The notes: generated by a model from the sequence alone, not told the origin. 64,000 bases of DNA from a virus (IMGVR_UViG_3300025789_000822:1-64000); one strand, 5' to 3'; counted from the first letter of the stretch, positions 8,676 through 16,808 are shown. Made by a program: numbers and translations.

Positions 8676-9383
8676 TTATTTACCGAACCCTGACGTACCT
8701 GCTGCACCACCTAGTTTTTCTTGTGTACGACCATAAGCCGCAATACCAAGAACAGCACCCATTGCTACGTGGAATAGTCCAGCACCTTGTAATGTAACAG
8801 GTTGCCATTGACTTGTAACTTGTCCATGACTAAGTGCTTGTAACAAACTCCACATAATGGGGAACATTACAAAGTCACACATACAAACTACCATGTACAT
8901 CCAACCCATAACTGGACGCCATTTTTTATTGATCCAGTCTTCGTTGGTATTCTTAACTAATACATCTGCATCTTGTGCGGCATTTGCGCCTGCACCTGAT
9001 AGTACGGGTTGGTTACCCATACTCATATTCATGTTTGCTGTGCCTGTGCTTCCCATTTGGTTGCTTCCCATGCCGCCACCGAACCCACCTGACGATCCAC
9101 CGAACGCTGGTGTTGAAGATGAGCTTCCAAAGCCGCCTCCGCCAAAGCTACTTGATGTTGATGAACCAAAGCCACTGGTTGAGCCGAATCCTGTTGATGG
9201 CGCAGAGCCAAATGCTGTTGCGCTACTTGTTGATGAGGTTGTTGGTGTGGGTACATTGCCGAATGAACTCCCTTGTGGAAACTGTGATACAGTTGAATCT
9301 GCTACCAATGCATCATGGTGATCATCACTTTTTGCGATTGGAGTCTCAGTTGTTGCTTTAGTTGTTGGTAAAATTGTAGCCAT
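8676..9383 (-). CDS. Membrane protein with FG-rich region, holin-like
   Basis: 235 residues. The first about 130 are low complexity with at least eight FG dipeptides in a Ser/Gly/Thr context (SGFGS, SSFGG, GGFGS, PAFGG). The C-terminal third holds WINKKWRPVMGW followed by two hydrophobic segments (about 152-172 and 190-212), the pattern of phage 3TM-type holins; a C-terminal GFGK repeats the FG theme. Start placed at ATG 9383 (AGGA 8 bases upstream) rather than 9398, which would overlap the previous gene. Holin function is inference; an endolysin gene exists at 19459, not adjacent. Confidence 0.7.
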   Translation of the reverse strand: MATILPTTKATTETPIAKSDDHHDALVADSTVSQFPQGSSFGNVPTPTTSSTSSATAFGSAPSTGFGSTSGFGSSTSSSFGGGGFGSSSSTPAFGGSSGGFGGGMGSNQMGSTGTANMNMSMGNQPVLSGAGANAAQDADVLVKNTNEDWINKKWRPVMGWMYMVVCMCDFVMFPIMWSLLQALSHGQVTSQWQPVTLQGAGLFHVAMGAVLGIAAYGRTQEKLGGAAGTSGFGK

Positions 9384-9384
9384 G

Positions 9385-9924
9385 TTATAGTCCTGCAATT
9401 GCTTTTAAATTTTTAATGTATGTGTCATTTTCATACAATGGCTTAGTACGTAGTCCTGCAATTGTGCGGAACTCGTTTAGCTTTTCATCTTTTTCTTTTT
9501 CCATTTTGTATTCATTGGGGTTTAATATCATATGACTACGAATAGTTTCTTCATCTGCATCATAATCTTCACCCTCAATTTCTACAGTCCAGTCTTTTAA
9601 CTTAAAACCTGTAAGTGTTTCTAAATCTTCAAGAAGTGTCATGATTCGTTCAGGTGTTCTGCTACGGCGATCCATTTCAACGAACACTAGATATACTCCT
9701 GGGCGCAATTCACCATCGCTTACACTTGAATCTAATACCCATTCATATCCACGCTCGAACCATGTAACCAAATCTTCTGCGGCTAGTTCTGAATATACTT
9801 TAAATGCCAATGTAACAATATCACTATCCTTACCCATTTTAGCCGCATATTCATCAACGGTAACTCTGTCAGACATCTGTCCTTCTAAGTCCATATAGTC
9901 AAGGCTTTCATTTAGTATAGTCAT
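9385..9924 (-). CDS. Conserved acidic phage protein, unknown
   Basis: 179 residues, strongly acidic. N-terminus MTILNESLDYM contains L-N-E|S, like the leader cleavage motif in several neighbours. The C-terminal half has two near-repeats, FRTIAGLRTKP and LKAIAGL. One base separates its stop from the FG-rich gene and 10 bases its start from the 9935-10549 gene; all three read as one unit. No catalytic motif seen. Confidence 0.75.
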   Translation of the reverse strand: MTILNESLDYMDLEGQMSDRVTVDEYAAKMGKDSDIVTLAFKVYSELAAEDLVTWFERGYEWVLDSSVSDGELRPGVYLVFVEMDRRSRTPERIMTLLEDLETLTGFKLKDWTVEIEGEDYDADEETIRSHMILNPNEYKMEKEKDEKLNEFRTIAGLRTKPLYENDTYIKNLKAIAGL

Positions 9925-9934
9925 ATTTTATCTC

Positions 9935-10549
9935 TTACATTTGTGCTAGTTGATTGGGACTTGATGAATTTTGATCAGCCATTTGATTTTCATCTTGCTG
10001 TGTTTCTTGTTCATTTTCGTCTTTTGTTGGCGCATCTAAATCTTCATCGTATGCATTTTGAATTTCTTCTAAGTCAATAGTTTGATCTGCAAGGTCAATA
10101 CTACCTTCTTTGATATCATCCATTAACTCAAATGGGATTGTAATTTCAACCATCCAAACACGTTTTTTACTCATCTTTGGATAACGTGTGCCCTGTACAA
10201 AATCTTCATAGTCTTTGATTTCAACGGGAACTTCAATACGTGTTTTAGCAAATTTTACTTTACAACCAACGTTAAGCAATCTTAATGCGGCTCTTGGGTC
10301 GGGCATTAATTTGTAAGGCCACATGAATACACATTTTGCATTGTATCTGCCAATTTTGGGGCCGTCCACTAACTCACCAATCAACCAATTTTTATATGCA
10401 TAAACGTCGGCTTCGTCTAAAACACGTTCAAAGTCTAATAGTGTGGACATTGAACCATCGCTCATATAAACACCACGAATGGTGTCTACAATGCTCACAA
10501 AGTCAACGTCATTAAAAAATTTGTCTGCTGGTAAAGTTTCTGTTGTCAT
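9935..10549 (-). CDS. Conserved phage protein, leaderless start predicted
   Basis: 204 residues: a mixed alpha/beta core (about 1-150) followed by an acidic, Gln/Asn/Ser-rich tail (about 165-204). The start codon lies only 5 bases after GATAAATA, so the late transcript would begin at or beside the AUG and there is no room for a ribosome-binding site. First gene of the unit 10549-8676. Family not recognised. Confidence 0.75.
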   Translation of the reverse strand: MTTETLPADKFFNDVDFVSIVDTIRGVYMSDGSMSTLLDFERVLDEADVYAYKNWLIGELVDGPKIGRYNAKCVFMWPYKLMPDPRAALRLLNVGCKVKFAKTRIEVPVEIKDYEDFVQGTRYPKMSKKRVWMVEITIPFELMDDIKEGSIDLADQTIDLEEIQNAYDEDLDAPTKDENEQETQQDENQMADQNSSSPNQLAQM

Positions 10550-10554
10550 ATATC

Positions 10555-10562
10555 TATTTATC
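10555..10562 (-). promoter_or_regulatory. Late octamer GATAAATA, 5 nt from ATG
   Basis: GATAAATA, then GATAT, then the ATG at 10549. Divergent from the plus-strand octamer at 10571-10578. Confidence 0.75.
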
Positions 10563-10570
10563 AGTGTTGG

Positions 10571-10578
10571 ACTAAATA
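10571..10578 (+). promoter_or_regulatory. Late-like octamer ACTAAATA before HNH gene
   Basis: ACTAAATA on the plus strand, about 61 bases before the HNH start. The leader contains a short GGGA...TCCC hairpin and an AAGGAG site. Confidence 0.5.
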
Positions 10579-10639
10579 AAAGTGTAGTTCACGGGACGGG
10601 AATCCCCAACTACTCTAACGCTTTCAAGGAGCAATCAGC

Positions 10640-11269
10640 ATGTGTATTTATTGTGGTACTAACAAGTACCGTAAAATCTATGAAAATCATATAGGTCCTA
10701 TTCCAAAAGAGAATAACGGAAGAACATATGATATCCATCATATTGATGGAAATCGTTCAAATAATCATCCAAACAATTTAAAAGCAGTAACTGTCCAAGA
10801 GCATTACGATATTCATTATGCACAACAAGATTGGTATGCTTGTCTTAGACTAGCAGAATCAATGAAATTATCTTCTAATGAAATGTCAGAACTTGCAAGA
10901 AAAAATAACTTAAAGCGTGTAGAGAACGGTACTCATCCATTTTTAGGTTCTACTATTAATGAAACTAGAGTAAAGAACGGAACACATCCGTTAACGGGCA
11001 ATAAAAACCCAGTGCATAAATTAATAAAAAATGGAACCTTTCATTTAATGAAAAGATCAGATGGTACTAGTTTATCTTCAGATCGAATTAAAGCAGGAAC
11101 TCATAATTTATTAGGTGGTGAACAACAAAGAAAAGTTAATAAAAAAAGATTAGAAAATAAGACTCACAATTTTATTAAACCATGGACATGTCCTACTTGC
11201 GGTAAGAATGGCGTTGGTACCGGTAATTTTTCTAGGTGGCACGGAAACAATTGTAAGAAGATTGATTAA
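10640..11269 (+). CDS. HNH homing endonuclease with NUMOD-like repeats
   Basis: 209 residues. The N-terminus has CIYC followed by the HNH core YDIHHIDGNRSNNHPNNLKAV (about 33-53) and a distal EHYDIHY. The middle has four repeats of the form NGTHPxxG / NGTFHLMK / AGTHNLLG (about 95-160), resembling NUMOD DNA-binding modules of homing enzymes. A C-terminal CPTCGK...H...C could bind zinc. AAGGAG precedes the ATG by 9 bases. Freestanding on the plus strand between minus-strand genes; a mobile gene that cuts cognate phage DNA to spread itself. Confidence 0.88.
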   Translation: MCIYCGTNKYRKIYENHIGPIPKENNGRTYDIHHIDGNRSNNHPNNLKAVTVQEHYDIHYAQQDWYACLRLAESMKLSSNEMSELARKNNLKRVENGTHPFLGSTINETRVKNGTHPLTGNKNPVHKLIKNGTFHLMKRSDGTSLSSDRIKAGTHNLLGGEQQRKVNKKRLENKTHNFIKPWTCPTCGKNGVGTGNFSRWHGNNCKKID

Positions 11270-11286
11270 TACCGGGGTTAGCATAA

Positions 11287-11294
11287 TATTTATC
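11287..11294 (-). promoter_or_regulatory. Orphan late octamer facing the HNH gene
   Basis: GATAAATA on the minus strand just downstream of the HNH stop, directing transcription antisense through the HNH gene. No minus-strand gene starts beside it. Confidence 0.4.
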
Positions 11295-11342
11295 ATTAAT
11301 ATGTAGACCTTATGTTCTGCATTGTTTACTGTATATCATGGT

Positions 11343-11350
11343 CTTAAATA
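11343..11350 (+). promoter_or_regulatory. Late-like octamer CTTAAATA before phoH
   Basis: CTTAAATA, 55 bases before the PhoH start. A TTGTTT 16-17 bases upstream also allows a weak sigma70 reading. A 7-bp hairpin (tgagaga/tctctca, 11355-11374) follows in the leader. Confidence 0.4.
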
Positions 11351-11405
11351 TCTTTGAGAGAAAATTGTCTCTCATCACAGAAGTGTATCAAATAGGAGTA
11401 ATACA

Positions 11406-12191
11406 TTGAGTAAACGAAAAACTAGCGAACTCAGACAGAAAGACACACGTTATTCACAGAGAAAATATCAAGAAAATGACAGTCAAGTATTTTATATGAA
11501 AGAATCTAAAACAATTGACTTCACTCAGACCCAGCCTCAAAAGCGTCAAAGAAAACCCATCGATCTAGTGCCAAAGAGCATAAATCAGGAAAAATATATC
11601 ATCGCATTAACCGACCCTGAAATTGACATCGTTATGGTATCTGGACCTGCGGGGACTGGAAAAACCTATCTAGCAATGTTGGCTGCTCTGCAAGCAATGC
11701 GAAATGGGGAGTGTGACAGAATTATCTTGACAAGACCTGCTGTTGCAGTTGATGATGAAAAGCACGGGTTCTTACCCGGTGACTTGAATTCAAAAATGGA
11801 ACCTTGGGTCAGACCATTATTTGACGTTATTAAGGAGTATTACACGACAAAGGAAATCGAGTATATGTTAGATGAACAGGTGATTGAAATTACACCCTTA
11901 GCATTCTGCCGAGGTCGTAACTTTAAACACAGTTGGGTCATTTTAGATGAGGCGCAAAATGCTACGCCTAGTCAGATCAAAATGCTGATGACTAGAATTG
12001 GTGAAGGTAGTAAAATTGTTATTACAGGTGACGTGGAACAAACAGACCGCAGAACCCCTGACAATGGCCTACTTGATCTAAAACGTAGAATTGAGCAATA
12101 TCAAGTTCCTGGCATGCAAACATGCGAATTTGACACACGTGATATTAGGAGACATAAAATTATCGAACACGTACTTAATATGTATTCTTAA
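11406..12191 (+). CDS. phoH: PhoH-like P-loop ATPase
   Basis: 261 residues. A basic N-terminus (1-55) precedes the PhoH domain with Walker A GPAGTGKT (80-87), the TRPAVAVDDEKHGFLPGDL signature (about 110-128), Walker B VILDEAQN (179-186) and a sensor-like MLMTRIGEGSKIVITGD. PhoH proteins are probable RNA-dependent ATPases or helicases and are frequent in aquatic phages; their function in infection is unsettled. TTG start at 11406, supported by AGGAG 6-7 bases upstream. Ends at a perfect 12-bp terminator. Confidence 0.93.
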   Translation: MSKRKTSELRQKDTRYSQRKYQENDSQVFYMKESKTIDFTQTQPQKRQRKPIDLVPKSINQEKYIIALTDPEIDIVMVSGPAGTGKTYLAMLAALQAMRNGECDRIILTRPAVAVDDEKHGFLPGDLNSKMEPWVRPLFDVIKEYYTTKEIEYMLDEQVIEITPLAFCRGRNFKHSWVILDEAQNATPSQIKMLMTRIGEGSKIVITGDVEQTDRRTPDNGLLDLKRRIEQYQVPGMQTCEFDTRDIRRHKIIEHVLNMYS

Positions 12192-12219
12192 AATAAATGG
12201 GGCTTTTGCCCCATTTATT
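12192..12219. terminator. Perfect 12-bp hairpin between convergent genes
   Basis: aataaatggggc / gccccatttatt with a 4-base loop, followed on the plus strand by a U-rich run. It overlaps the stop region of both phoH and the opposing 12218-12490 gene. Confidence 0.88.
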
Positions 12220-12490
12220 ATTTCTGTTTTTCTTTCACTTCAATCGGTGCTTCTTTTTCAAGTTGCTTAATTAAGTTAGGATAAATTTTCTTATAGTAGT
12301 CATTCATACGATCAAAATCTGTATCATGAACTTTACCTTCAATCACGCATTTTAGAATTTTCTTTTCCGCGTAGTCAATAATCACATTCACACTATTCAA
12401 ATCCGAATTTTTGACACGTTTACTAATGCTAACTTGTTCATCAATTTGCCCACCGGGTTTACGATAAAAAGTAATTAGCATATATCTCAT
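12218..12490 (-). CDS. Conserved 90-aa protein beside clamp loader
   Basis: 90 residues, beginning MRYMLITFYRKPGGQIDEQ, with a lysine/glutamate-rich C-terminus. It overlaps the stop of the gp44-like gene by 4 bases, the place held by gene 62 (small clamp-loader subunit) in T4, but it is half that length and I see no convincing gp62 similarity. Similar short proteins accompany gp44 in aquatic T4-like phages. Function unknown; a clamp-loader partner is possible. Confidence 0.75.
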   Translation of the reverse strand: MRYMLITFYRKPGGQIDEQVSISKRVKNSDLNSVNVIIDYAEKKILKCVIEGKVHDTDFDRMNDYYKKIYPNLIKQLEKEAPIEVKEKQK

Positions 12491-13410
12491 GATGTTAACT
12501 CCACCAATGTTGCTGCCAAACTAATCTCAGGGATGCCTACTAACGGAAGTTGTGCTAGACCATTGCGAATAATCACAATACTCATATCACGCTTTTCATT
12601 ACTAGTGCCCCACAAGTCTAAGTTATCATACATCCACTTGTATGTATCTTCAATACGTGTAGGATACAATGCAATGTATTGCATTAATTGTTGACGACCT
12701 TCAATAATCTTGCCTGCCTTAAACAAGTCAGTTGCAGTCAATAACAATTCGTCTTCACTTTGACCTTCTTTATGAGGTGCTACTAATACACCTGACGTAG
12801 AATTAACTTGAAGTTGATTCAAGCATTTTCTAAGATCAGGGTAAGTTACACGAACATAGGTGTCAAGCACATCCAAATCAAATTCAACACCTTCTGTTAC
12901 CAACACTGTTGCGGCACGTGCTGTGAACTCATTCATATCAGTTTTAGCAATATGGAATGAATGGCATCGTGACTTCAATGCTGGAATGATCTTGTGTTGA
13001 TAGTTACAAGTTAAGATAAAGCGTACTGTTTCATGGTATGCTTCCATATCATTACGCAATGCAGCCTGAAACTCTGCTGATGTATAATCGGCTTCGTCTA
13101 ATAAAATAACTTTAAATTTACCAAAGGGCATTGTTTGTGAAAAACTGTTGATTTTTGTGCGAACAATTTCAACACCATTTTCACGTGATGCATTGATTTC
13201 CATTACATCATATTCTTCAATGCCAAGTTCATGAATAAGAACTTTGGCTAGTGTAGTTTTACCTGTACCCGGATCACCACTTAGTAACAAGTGAGGGATT
13301 GATTCATTTTTGATCCAACCCTCAACTTGCTTTTTCTGATGTTCGTCTACAAAAACATAATCACTTACAGTTTGTGGTCTGTATTTTTCTACCCAAAGCT
13401 GATTTTTCAT
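12487..13410 (-). CDS. 44: Sliding-clamp loader ATPase, gp44-like
   Basis: 307 residues (T4 gp44 is 319). Opens with LWVEKYRPQTVSDYVF, the start of RFC-type loaders; Walker A GDPGTGKT (45-52), Walker B VILLDEAD (101-108), and the arginine-finger motif LKSRC with the preceding sensor LTCNYQHKIIPA. A C-terminal helical collar domain (about 215-307) follows. It loads the gp45 clamp (not in this window) onto primer ends. Third in a run with the GroES-like and polymerase-fragment genes downstream of the promoter at 14657. Confidence 0.94.
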   Translation of the reverse strand: MKNQLWVEKYRPQTVSDYVFVDEHQKKQVEGWIKNESIPHLLLSGDPGTGKTTLAKVLIHELGIEEYDVMEINASRENGVEIVRTKINSFSQTMPFGKFKVILLDEADYTSAEFQAALRNDMEAYHETVRFILTCNYQHKIIPALKSRCHSFHIAKTDMNEFTARAATVLVTEGVEFDLDVLDTYVRVTYPDLRKCLNQLQVNSTSGVLVAPHKEGQSEDELLLTATDLFKAGKIIEGRQQLMQYIALYPTRIEDTYKWMYDNLDLWGTSNEKRDMSIVIIRNGLAQLPLVGIPEISLAATLVELTS

Positions 13411-13411
13411 A

Positions 13412-13771
13412 TTAATAATCTTTACCTTTATAATTTTCGTCTTTTACGTATTCGTCACTTACTAATAATATATCGTTATTGTCTACTTTACGGATAACTT
13501 TCTCGCCTTCAGGAGTTTCAATAGTGATACCTCGAGTCCAGCGACCGTGTGCTATATAAATATATTGTCCTACTTTAATATCTTTTTGCTTTGGCCCAAT
13601 TGCATATACTTTAGCCCAACGTGGTCTGATACCATTACTCTTCATATCATCATTTAACAGAACGATTCCACCATTAGTGATTCGTTCGTCAAATTCCATG
13701 TCAGTTACGATAACAACGTCATGGAGTGCATGAATTTTTTTAACTTTTGATTTGAATATGCTTAAACTCAT
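13412..13771 (-). CDS. GroES-like co-chaperonin, gp31 analogue
   Basis: 119 residues. HALHDVVIVTDMEFDERITNGGIVL matches the start of the GroES fold, with the GGIVL beta-strand after a mobile loop (about 28-40); WAKVYAIGPKQKDIKVGQYIYI and DNNDILLVSDE are the remaining core strands. The mobile loop should dock on host GroEL, as T4 gp31 does to fold the capsid protein. One base separates it from the clamp-loader gene. Confidence 0.85.
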   Translation of the reverse strand: MSLSIFKSKVKKIHALHDVVIVTDMEFDERITNGGIVLLNDDMKSNGIRPRWAKVYAIGPKQKDIKVGQYIYIAHGRWTRGITIETPEGEKVIRKVDNNDILLVSDEYVKDENYKGKDY

Positions 13772-13773
13772 AA

Positions 13774-14133
13774 TTATTTTTTAGATTCTTTGATGGATTC
13801 TGCCTTGATGACTTCAATTTCTTCATTGTCTTCATCGTCATTAATAAAATCAATTTCTTCTTTAGTTAACTCAATTTTTGCAATTTCTGGTTTTGGTGCA
13901 GTTTTGATTGGCTGTGGTTTGTTTTTAACAATGTTGGCTGCACGATTTGTAACTGTCTTTGCATATCTGTCGCTAACTTTCTTGTTAACTGGAATAACAA
14001 TATTGCCACTAGCGTCAATAATATCGCCCCTAGCGTTAACCTTCATGTTACCAACTGCTTTAACACGCTCATTTTGAGTTGCTAGTGCACTCATGTCGAT
14101 CATCTTACCTTTTGCTGATCTGTATTTTGCCAT
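13774..14133 (-). CDS. Conserved T4-like phage protein, unknown
   Basis: 119 residues. MAKYRSAKGKMIDMSALATQNERVKAVGNMKVNARGD is the conserved opening of a short family found in aquatic T4-like phages; a basic linker and an acidic tail (about 90-119: IDFINDDEDNEEIEV) follow. AGGAG lies 8 bases before the ATG. Function unknown; its place between polymerase-like and GroES-like genes gives little help. Confidence 0.78.
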   Translation of the reverse strand: MAKYRSAKGKMIDMSALATQNERVKAVGNMKVNARGDIIDASGNIVIPVNKKVSDRYAKTVTNRAANIVKNKPQPIKTAPKPEIAKIELTKEEIDFINDDEDNEEIEVIKAESIKESKK

Positions 14134-14143
14134 ATTTTCTCTC

Positions 14144-14650
14144 CTATTTCAAGAACTCTGTGATTGATAAATCATAGTGTAGACTATTTATTCTGTGTAC
14201 CTGTAACAGAAATAATACAAAACTGCTTACACTACTACCCCGGCCCACTCCCCAAACGATATTGTTCTCACGCATAGTATCTACAAGGTATTTAAGATAC
14301 TTGAGCAATACAAACATATCACGTTCTTGATATAAAAGCAACTCTTCACCTGCCCGTTGTAGTTCTGCTTCATTACTACATTGGTCTAATATGAATTTTG
14401 CAATGTCCATATTCTTGTAACTGTCTGGCATGTACCAGTTACTTCTACAACGCTCATCAAACTCTTCTAATGATTCGTCTGATAGTGTGTACTTTACAAG
14501 TTCGGGGAGATTATTTAGACTTAGTTCTGGGTCAAAACTAATATCATTGTCTACCAAAACGTTTTTTAATTGTGTTTCGGTATTAGTTAGATACAGGTCA
14601 CAGAGGTCTTGCTCTGTGTAAATTTGTTGACTAAATTTATCTGTAATCAT
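14144..14650 (-). CDS. N-terminal half of split Pol III alpha-like protein
   Basis: 168 residues. The second half aligns by eye with the palm entry of bacterial DNA polymerase III alpha: a helix like E. coli's GYFLIV segment (FVLLKYLKYLVDTMRENN), then IVWGVGRGSSVSSFVLFLL (GRGS at 136-139; E. coli VPVGPGRGSGAGS), then INSLHYDLSITEFLK (E. coli LDPLEFDLLFERFLN). It stops exactly there, before the PDxDxDF catalytic motif, which begins another gene at 61945. No PHP domain and no intein sequence. Strong sigma70 promoter immediately upstream. Confidence 0.75.
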   Translation of the reverse strand: MITDKFSQQIYTEQDLCDLYLTNTETQLKNVLVDNDISFDPELSLNNLPELVKYTLSDESLEEFDERCRSNWYMPDSYKNMDIAKFILDQCSNEAELQRAGEELLLYQERDMFVLLKYLKYLVDTMRENNIVWGVGRGSSVSSFVLFLLQVHRINSLHYDLSITEFLK

Positions 14651-14656
14651 TCACAT

Positions 14657-14685
14657 ATGATAACAGAAATGTATGTGATTGTCAA
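14657..14685 (-). promoter_or_regulatory. Sigma70-type promoter for polymerase-like operon
   Basis: TTGACA (14680-14685), 17-bp spacer, TATCAT (14657-14662), ending 6 bases before the ATG at 14650. Almost consensus; it would drive 14650 down to 12218. Confidence 0.85.
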
Positions 14686-14686
14686 A

Positions 14687-15256
14687 TCACTTTTTACCCT
14701 TTTTGGTCTTTTCTTTCCAAGATAGTCCAAGTTCGTTCCAATCTCTGTCGTCAAATAATTTAACTACATTGTCAGGAGATGCAGTGCATTCTTCATTAGA
14801 CAAGCATATTGTGGGTTTGCGCCACCAATGACTTTGATTTCCGGGTATGATACTTTCTGCAACTTCGGATACAGTATTATATCTAATACCTTCACTTAAA
14901 CTTGAAGTAAGAACCAAATCAGTGATTTGCAGTCTGTTTTCCATAATTGCATTTAGTTTAAGCAATAGCACCATTGCAACTATTTGGTCATATGGTTCTT
15001 CAGGGATTTCACAAACCTTTATACCTGCTGCCTTGTATTTGGTGATAGCATCAACATCATGTGTGTATACTAAAATAGAGTTTTGTAGCATTTCCATTAA
15101 GAAATATGTTGCTCTATCCATAGCAACATTTTGTTCTCTAATAGATTCGGTTTCAACCAACATACTAAGTGTTAGTTCAAATGAATTTATGTAAAAATTT
15201 CCTTCAAAATGAACTGCTGTTTGAAAATAAAAGTCTTTTTCGATTCTTGTACTCAT
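14687..15256 (-). CDS. Conserved phage protein, unknown
   Basis: 189 residues, helical with mixed charge and a basic C-terminus (LSWKEKTKKGKK). It starts one base into the stop of the upstream 75-residue gene. Begins MSTRIEKDFYFQTAVHFEGN; no catalytic motif. It ends just upstream of the sigma70 promoter at 14657-14685. Confidence 0.72.
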   Translation of the reverse strand: MSTRIEKDFYFQTAVHFEGNFYINSFELTLSMLVETESIREQNVAMDRATYFLMEMLQNSILVYTHDVDAITKYKAAGIKVCEIPEEPYDQIVAMVLLLKLNAIMENRLQITDLVLTSSLSEGIRYNTVSEVAESIIPGNQSHWWRKPTICLSNEECTASPDNVVKLFDDRDWNELGLSWKEKTKKGKK

Positions 15257-15483
15257 TATGATTGAATGTTGATTTGGTTGTTTAGTTTTTGCTTTTCAAA
15301 TAATTCATCCATCTTTTTTCTATGCTGGTTTTTGTAACTTTCAATAACCATTTGTATTTGATGTATCAATGCACTGTTGCCTGTTTTATAAGCAAAATTT
15401 AATTTTTTATTTAAATCCGTAATTTTATCTTGTAACTCTTCCATAGTTTGTTCTGAAAGGTCGTTGATGAAGGGATGTTCCAT
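15256..15483 (-). CDS. Conserved 75-aa coiled-coil phage protein
   Basis: 75 residues: MEHPFINDLSEQTMEELQDKI followed by a long amphipathic helix (about 12-68) rich in Gln, Lys and Leu. Short proteins with this MEHPFINDLS opening recur in aquatic T4-like phages as far as I recall; function unknown. Five bases downstream of the fibre-type gene stop. Confidence 0.75.
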   Translation of the reverse strand: MEHPFINDLSEQTMEELQDKITDLNKKLNFAYKTGNSALIHQIQMVIESYKNQHRKKMDELFEKQKLNNQINIQS

Positions 15484-15488
15484 TTATA

Positions 15489-16808
15489 TTACCATGGTTT
15501 AACTTCGATTCGGCGCCACATATCGTCACCGACATATACTTGTGCATTTGCTGTTAATGATGTGCTATTTGCTTTGATAACAGTTTGCGTACCTGCAACA
15601 CCATTAGTTCTTGATTGACTTATTGTGATGTTTGCTGTACCTGTTGATGCACTAATAGATTTAACATAGTATGCATTACCTGCAACAATACCTGTATTTG
15701 CGGTGTCAACATTACCAGTAAAGATGATTGGTGCATTTACGACTAAACTATTAGTTGGGTTGATAGTGATGTTACCTGTAGTATACATGGCACTAACACC
15801 TGGAGTATAAACTACAGTTTCACTTGCATCATATGAACCAGTTGCCACATAAACATAATTAACAGGATTAGCATACATATTACCACTACCACCTGCTAGT
15901 GCCAAATTACTACCACCAACGGTTGATGATACAGTAAATGTGTTGCTACTTACTACGTTTCTAACATAATAGGTAGTACCAATAGTTACGTTACTATCAA
16001 TTGTTACACCAGTAAACACTACAGGCAAATCAGTAAACAATTGTGAAGTATTATCTTGTGAACTAGTAGCAAATACATTACCGGTTGAGTTAGTAGAAAC
16101 AATGTTTAATTGATTGTAACCTGGACCCACTGCAACTGCACCATTTTGATCACCTGCAACTCCAGTTGGGATAATCGTGCGTGATTGAATTTGTGTAGAT
16201 TCAAATGGTCTGTTGATTGGTGTAACTGTAATTGTGTTACCACAATCCAGTGATGAAAGCATATATGTTAATACTTGCGTATTTGCAGGAGGTGAAATGT
16301 ATGCAACATTACCGATATATGAAATATTTTCTAATAATGTTACACCAAAATTGTTGTTGCTTGATACTGCTGCATTTGGTAATGCTACTGTTGCGTTAGC
16401 ATTTGCAAATGTCAAACGTAATTGGACATTACTTTGTGTGTTAGTAGGAGCCCATCCTCCAAATTGTAATGTGACATTACCTGTAACACTACCGTACTGA
16501 ACATCACCACTAGCAACATTGACTAGTACAGTTCCTGCTAAACTATTGCCTAAATTGTAAGTAGTTGCTCTGAAACTTCTGGTACTAGCGTTACTAATCA
16601 ATGTATTAGCCATATCGTTGTTTAATACGGAGTTGGCTAGTGCAGCCTTTAATACTGCATTGTTTTGTAAATCTGTAATCTCGGTTGCTGCGATATTTAA
16701 ATCATTGGCAATTTGAGCAAAGTTATCTCTGAACCCTTGACTACTGTTATTCTGTCCGGGTACAGGGTAATTTACATTAATTCCGTTTGTGTTGATTTGG
16801 CTTGTCAT
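15489..16808 (-). CDS. Virion/fibre-type structural protein
   Basis: 439 residues, rich in Asn, Thr, Val, Ser and Gly with beta-repeat character. The N-terminus (NGINVNYPVPGQNNSSQGFRDNFAQIAND, about 8-37 in part) resembles that of the 1507-residue fibre, suggesting a shared attachment domain. Two or more copies of a TTYYVRNVVSSNTFTVSS-type module occur (about 285-400), also found in three other virion genes here. ACTAAATA octamer and CGGAA site upstream. Probable tail or head fibre component. Confidence 0.78.
   Translation of the reverse strand: MTSQINTNGINVNYPVPGQNNSSQGFRDNFAQIANDLNIAATEITDLQNNAVLKAALANSVLNNDMANTLISNASTRSFRATTYNLGNSLAGTVLVNVASGDVQYGSVTGNVTLQFGGWAPTNTQSNVQLRLTFANANATVALPNAAVSSNNNFGVTLLENISYIGNVAYISPPANTQVLTYMLSSLDCGNTITVTPINRPFESTQIQSRTIIPTGVAGDQNGAVAVGPGYNQLNIVSTNSTGNVFATSSQDNTSQLFTDLPVVFTGVTIDSNVTIGTTYYVRNVVSSNTFTVSSTVGGSNLALAGGSGNMYANPVNYVYVATGSYDASETVVYTPGVSAMYTTGNITINPTNSLVVNAPIIFTGNVDTANTGIVAGNAYYVKSISASTGTANITISQSRTNGVAGTQTVIKANSTSLTANAQVYVGDDMWRRIEVKPW

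Noticed and set aside
8857-9321. Plus-strand 154-codon open frame
   Set aside because: It is the complement of the FG-rich repeat; the open frame follows from the codon bias of Ser/Gly repeats, with no ribosome site or promoter.
10571-10640. tRNA or structured RNA before the HNH gene
   Set aside because: The GGGA...TCCC stem is short and no cloverleaf or T-loop (GTTCRA) arrangement fits. I found no tRNA gene anywhere in the window.
12218-12490. Calling this gene 62 (small clamp-loader subunit) by position
   Set aside because: The product is 90 residues, half the T4 length, and shows no clear similarity; position alone is not enough.
14144-14650. Split-intein DnaE as in cyanobacteria
   Set aside because: Neither half carries intein blocks: the N-half ends EFLK with an immediate stop and the C-half starts with the catalytic motif.
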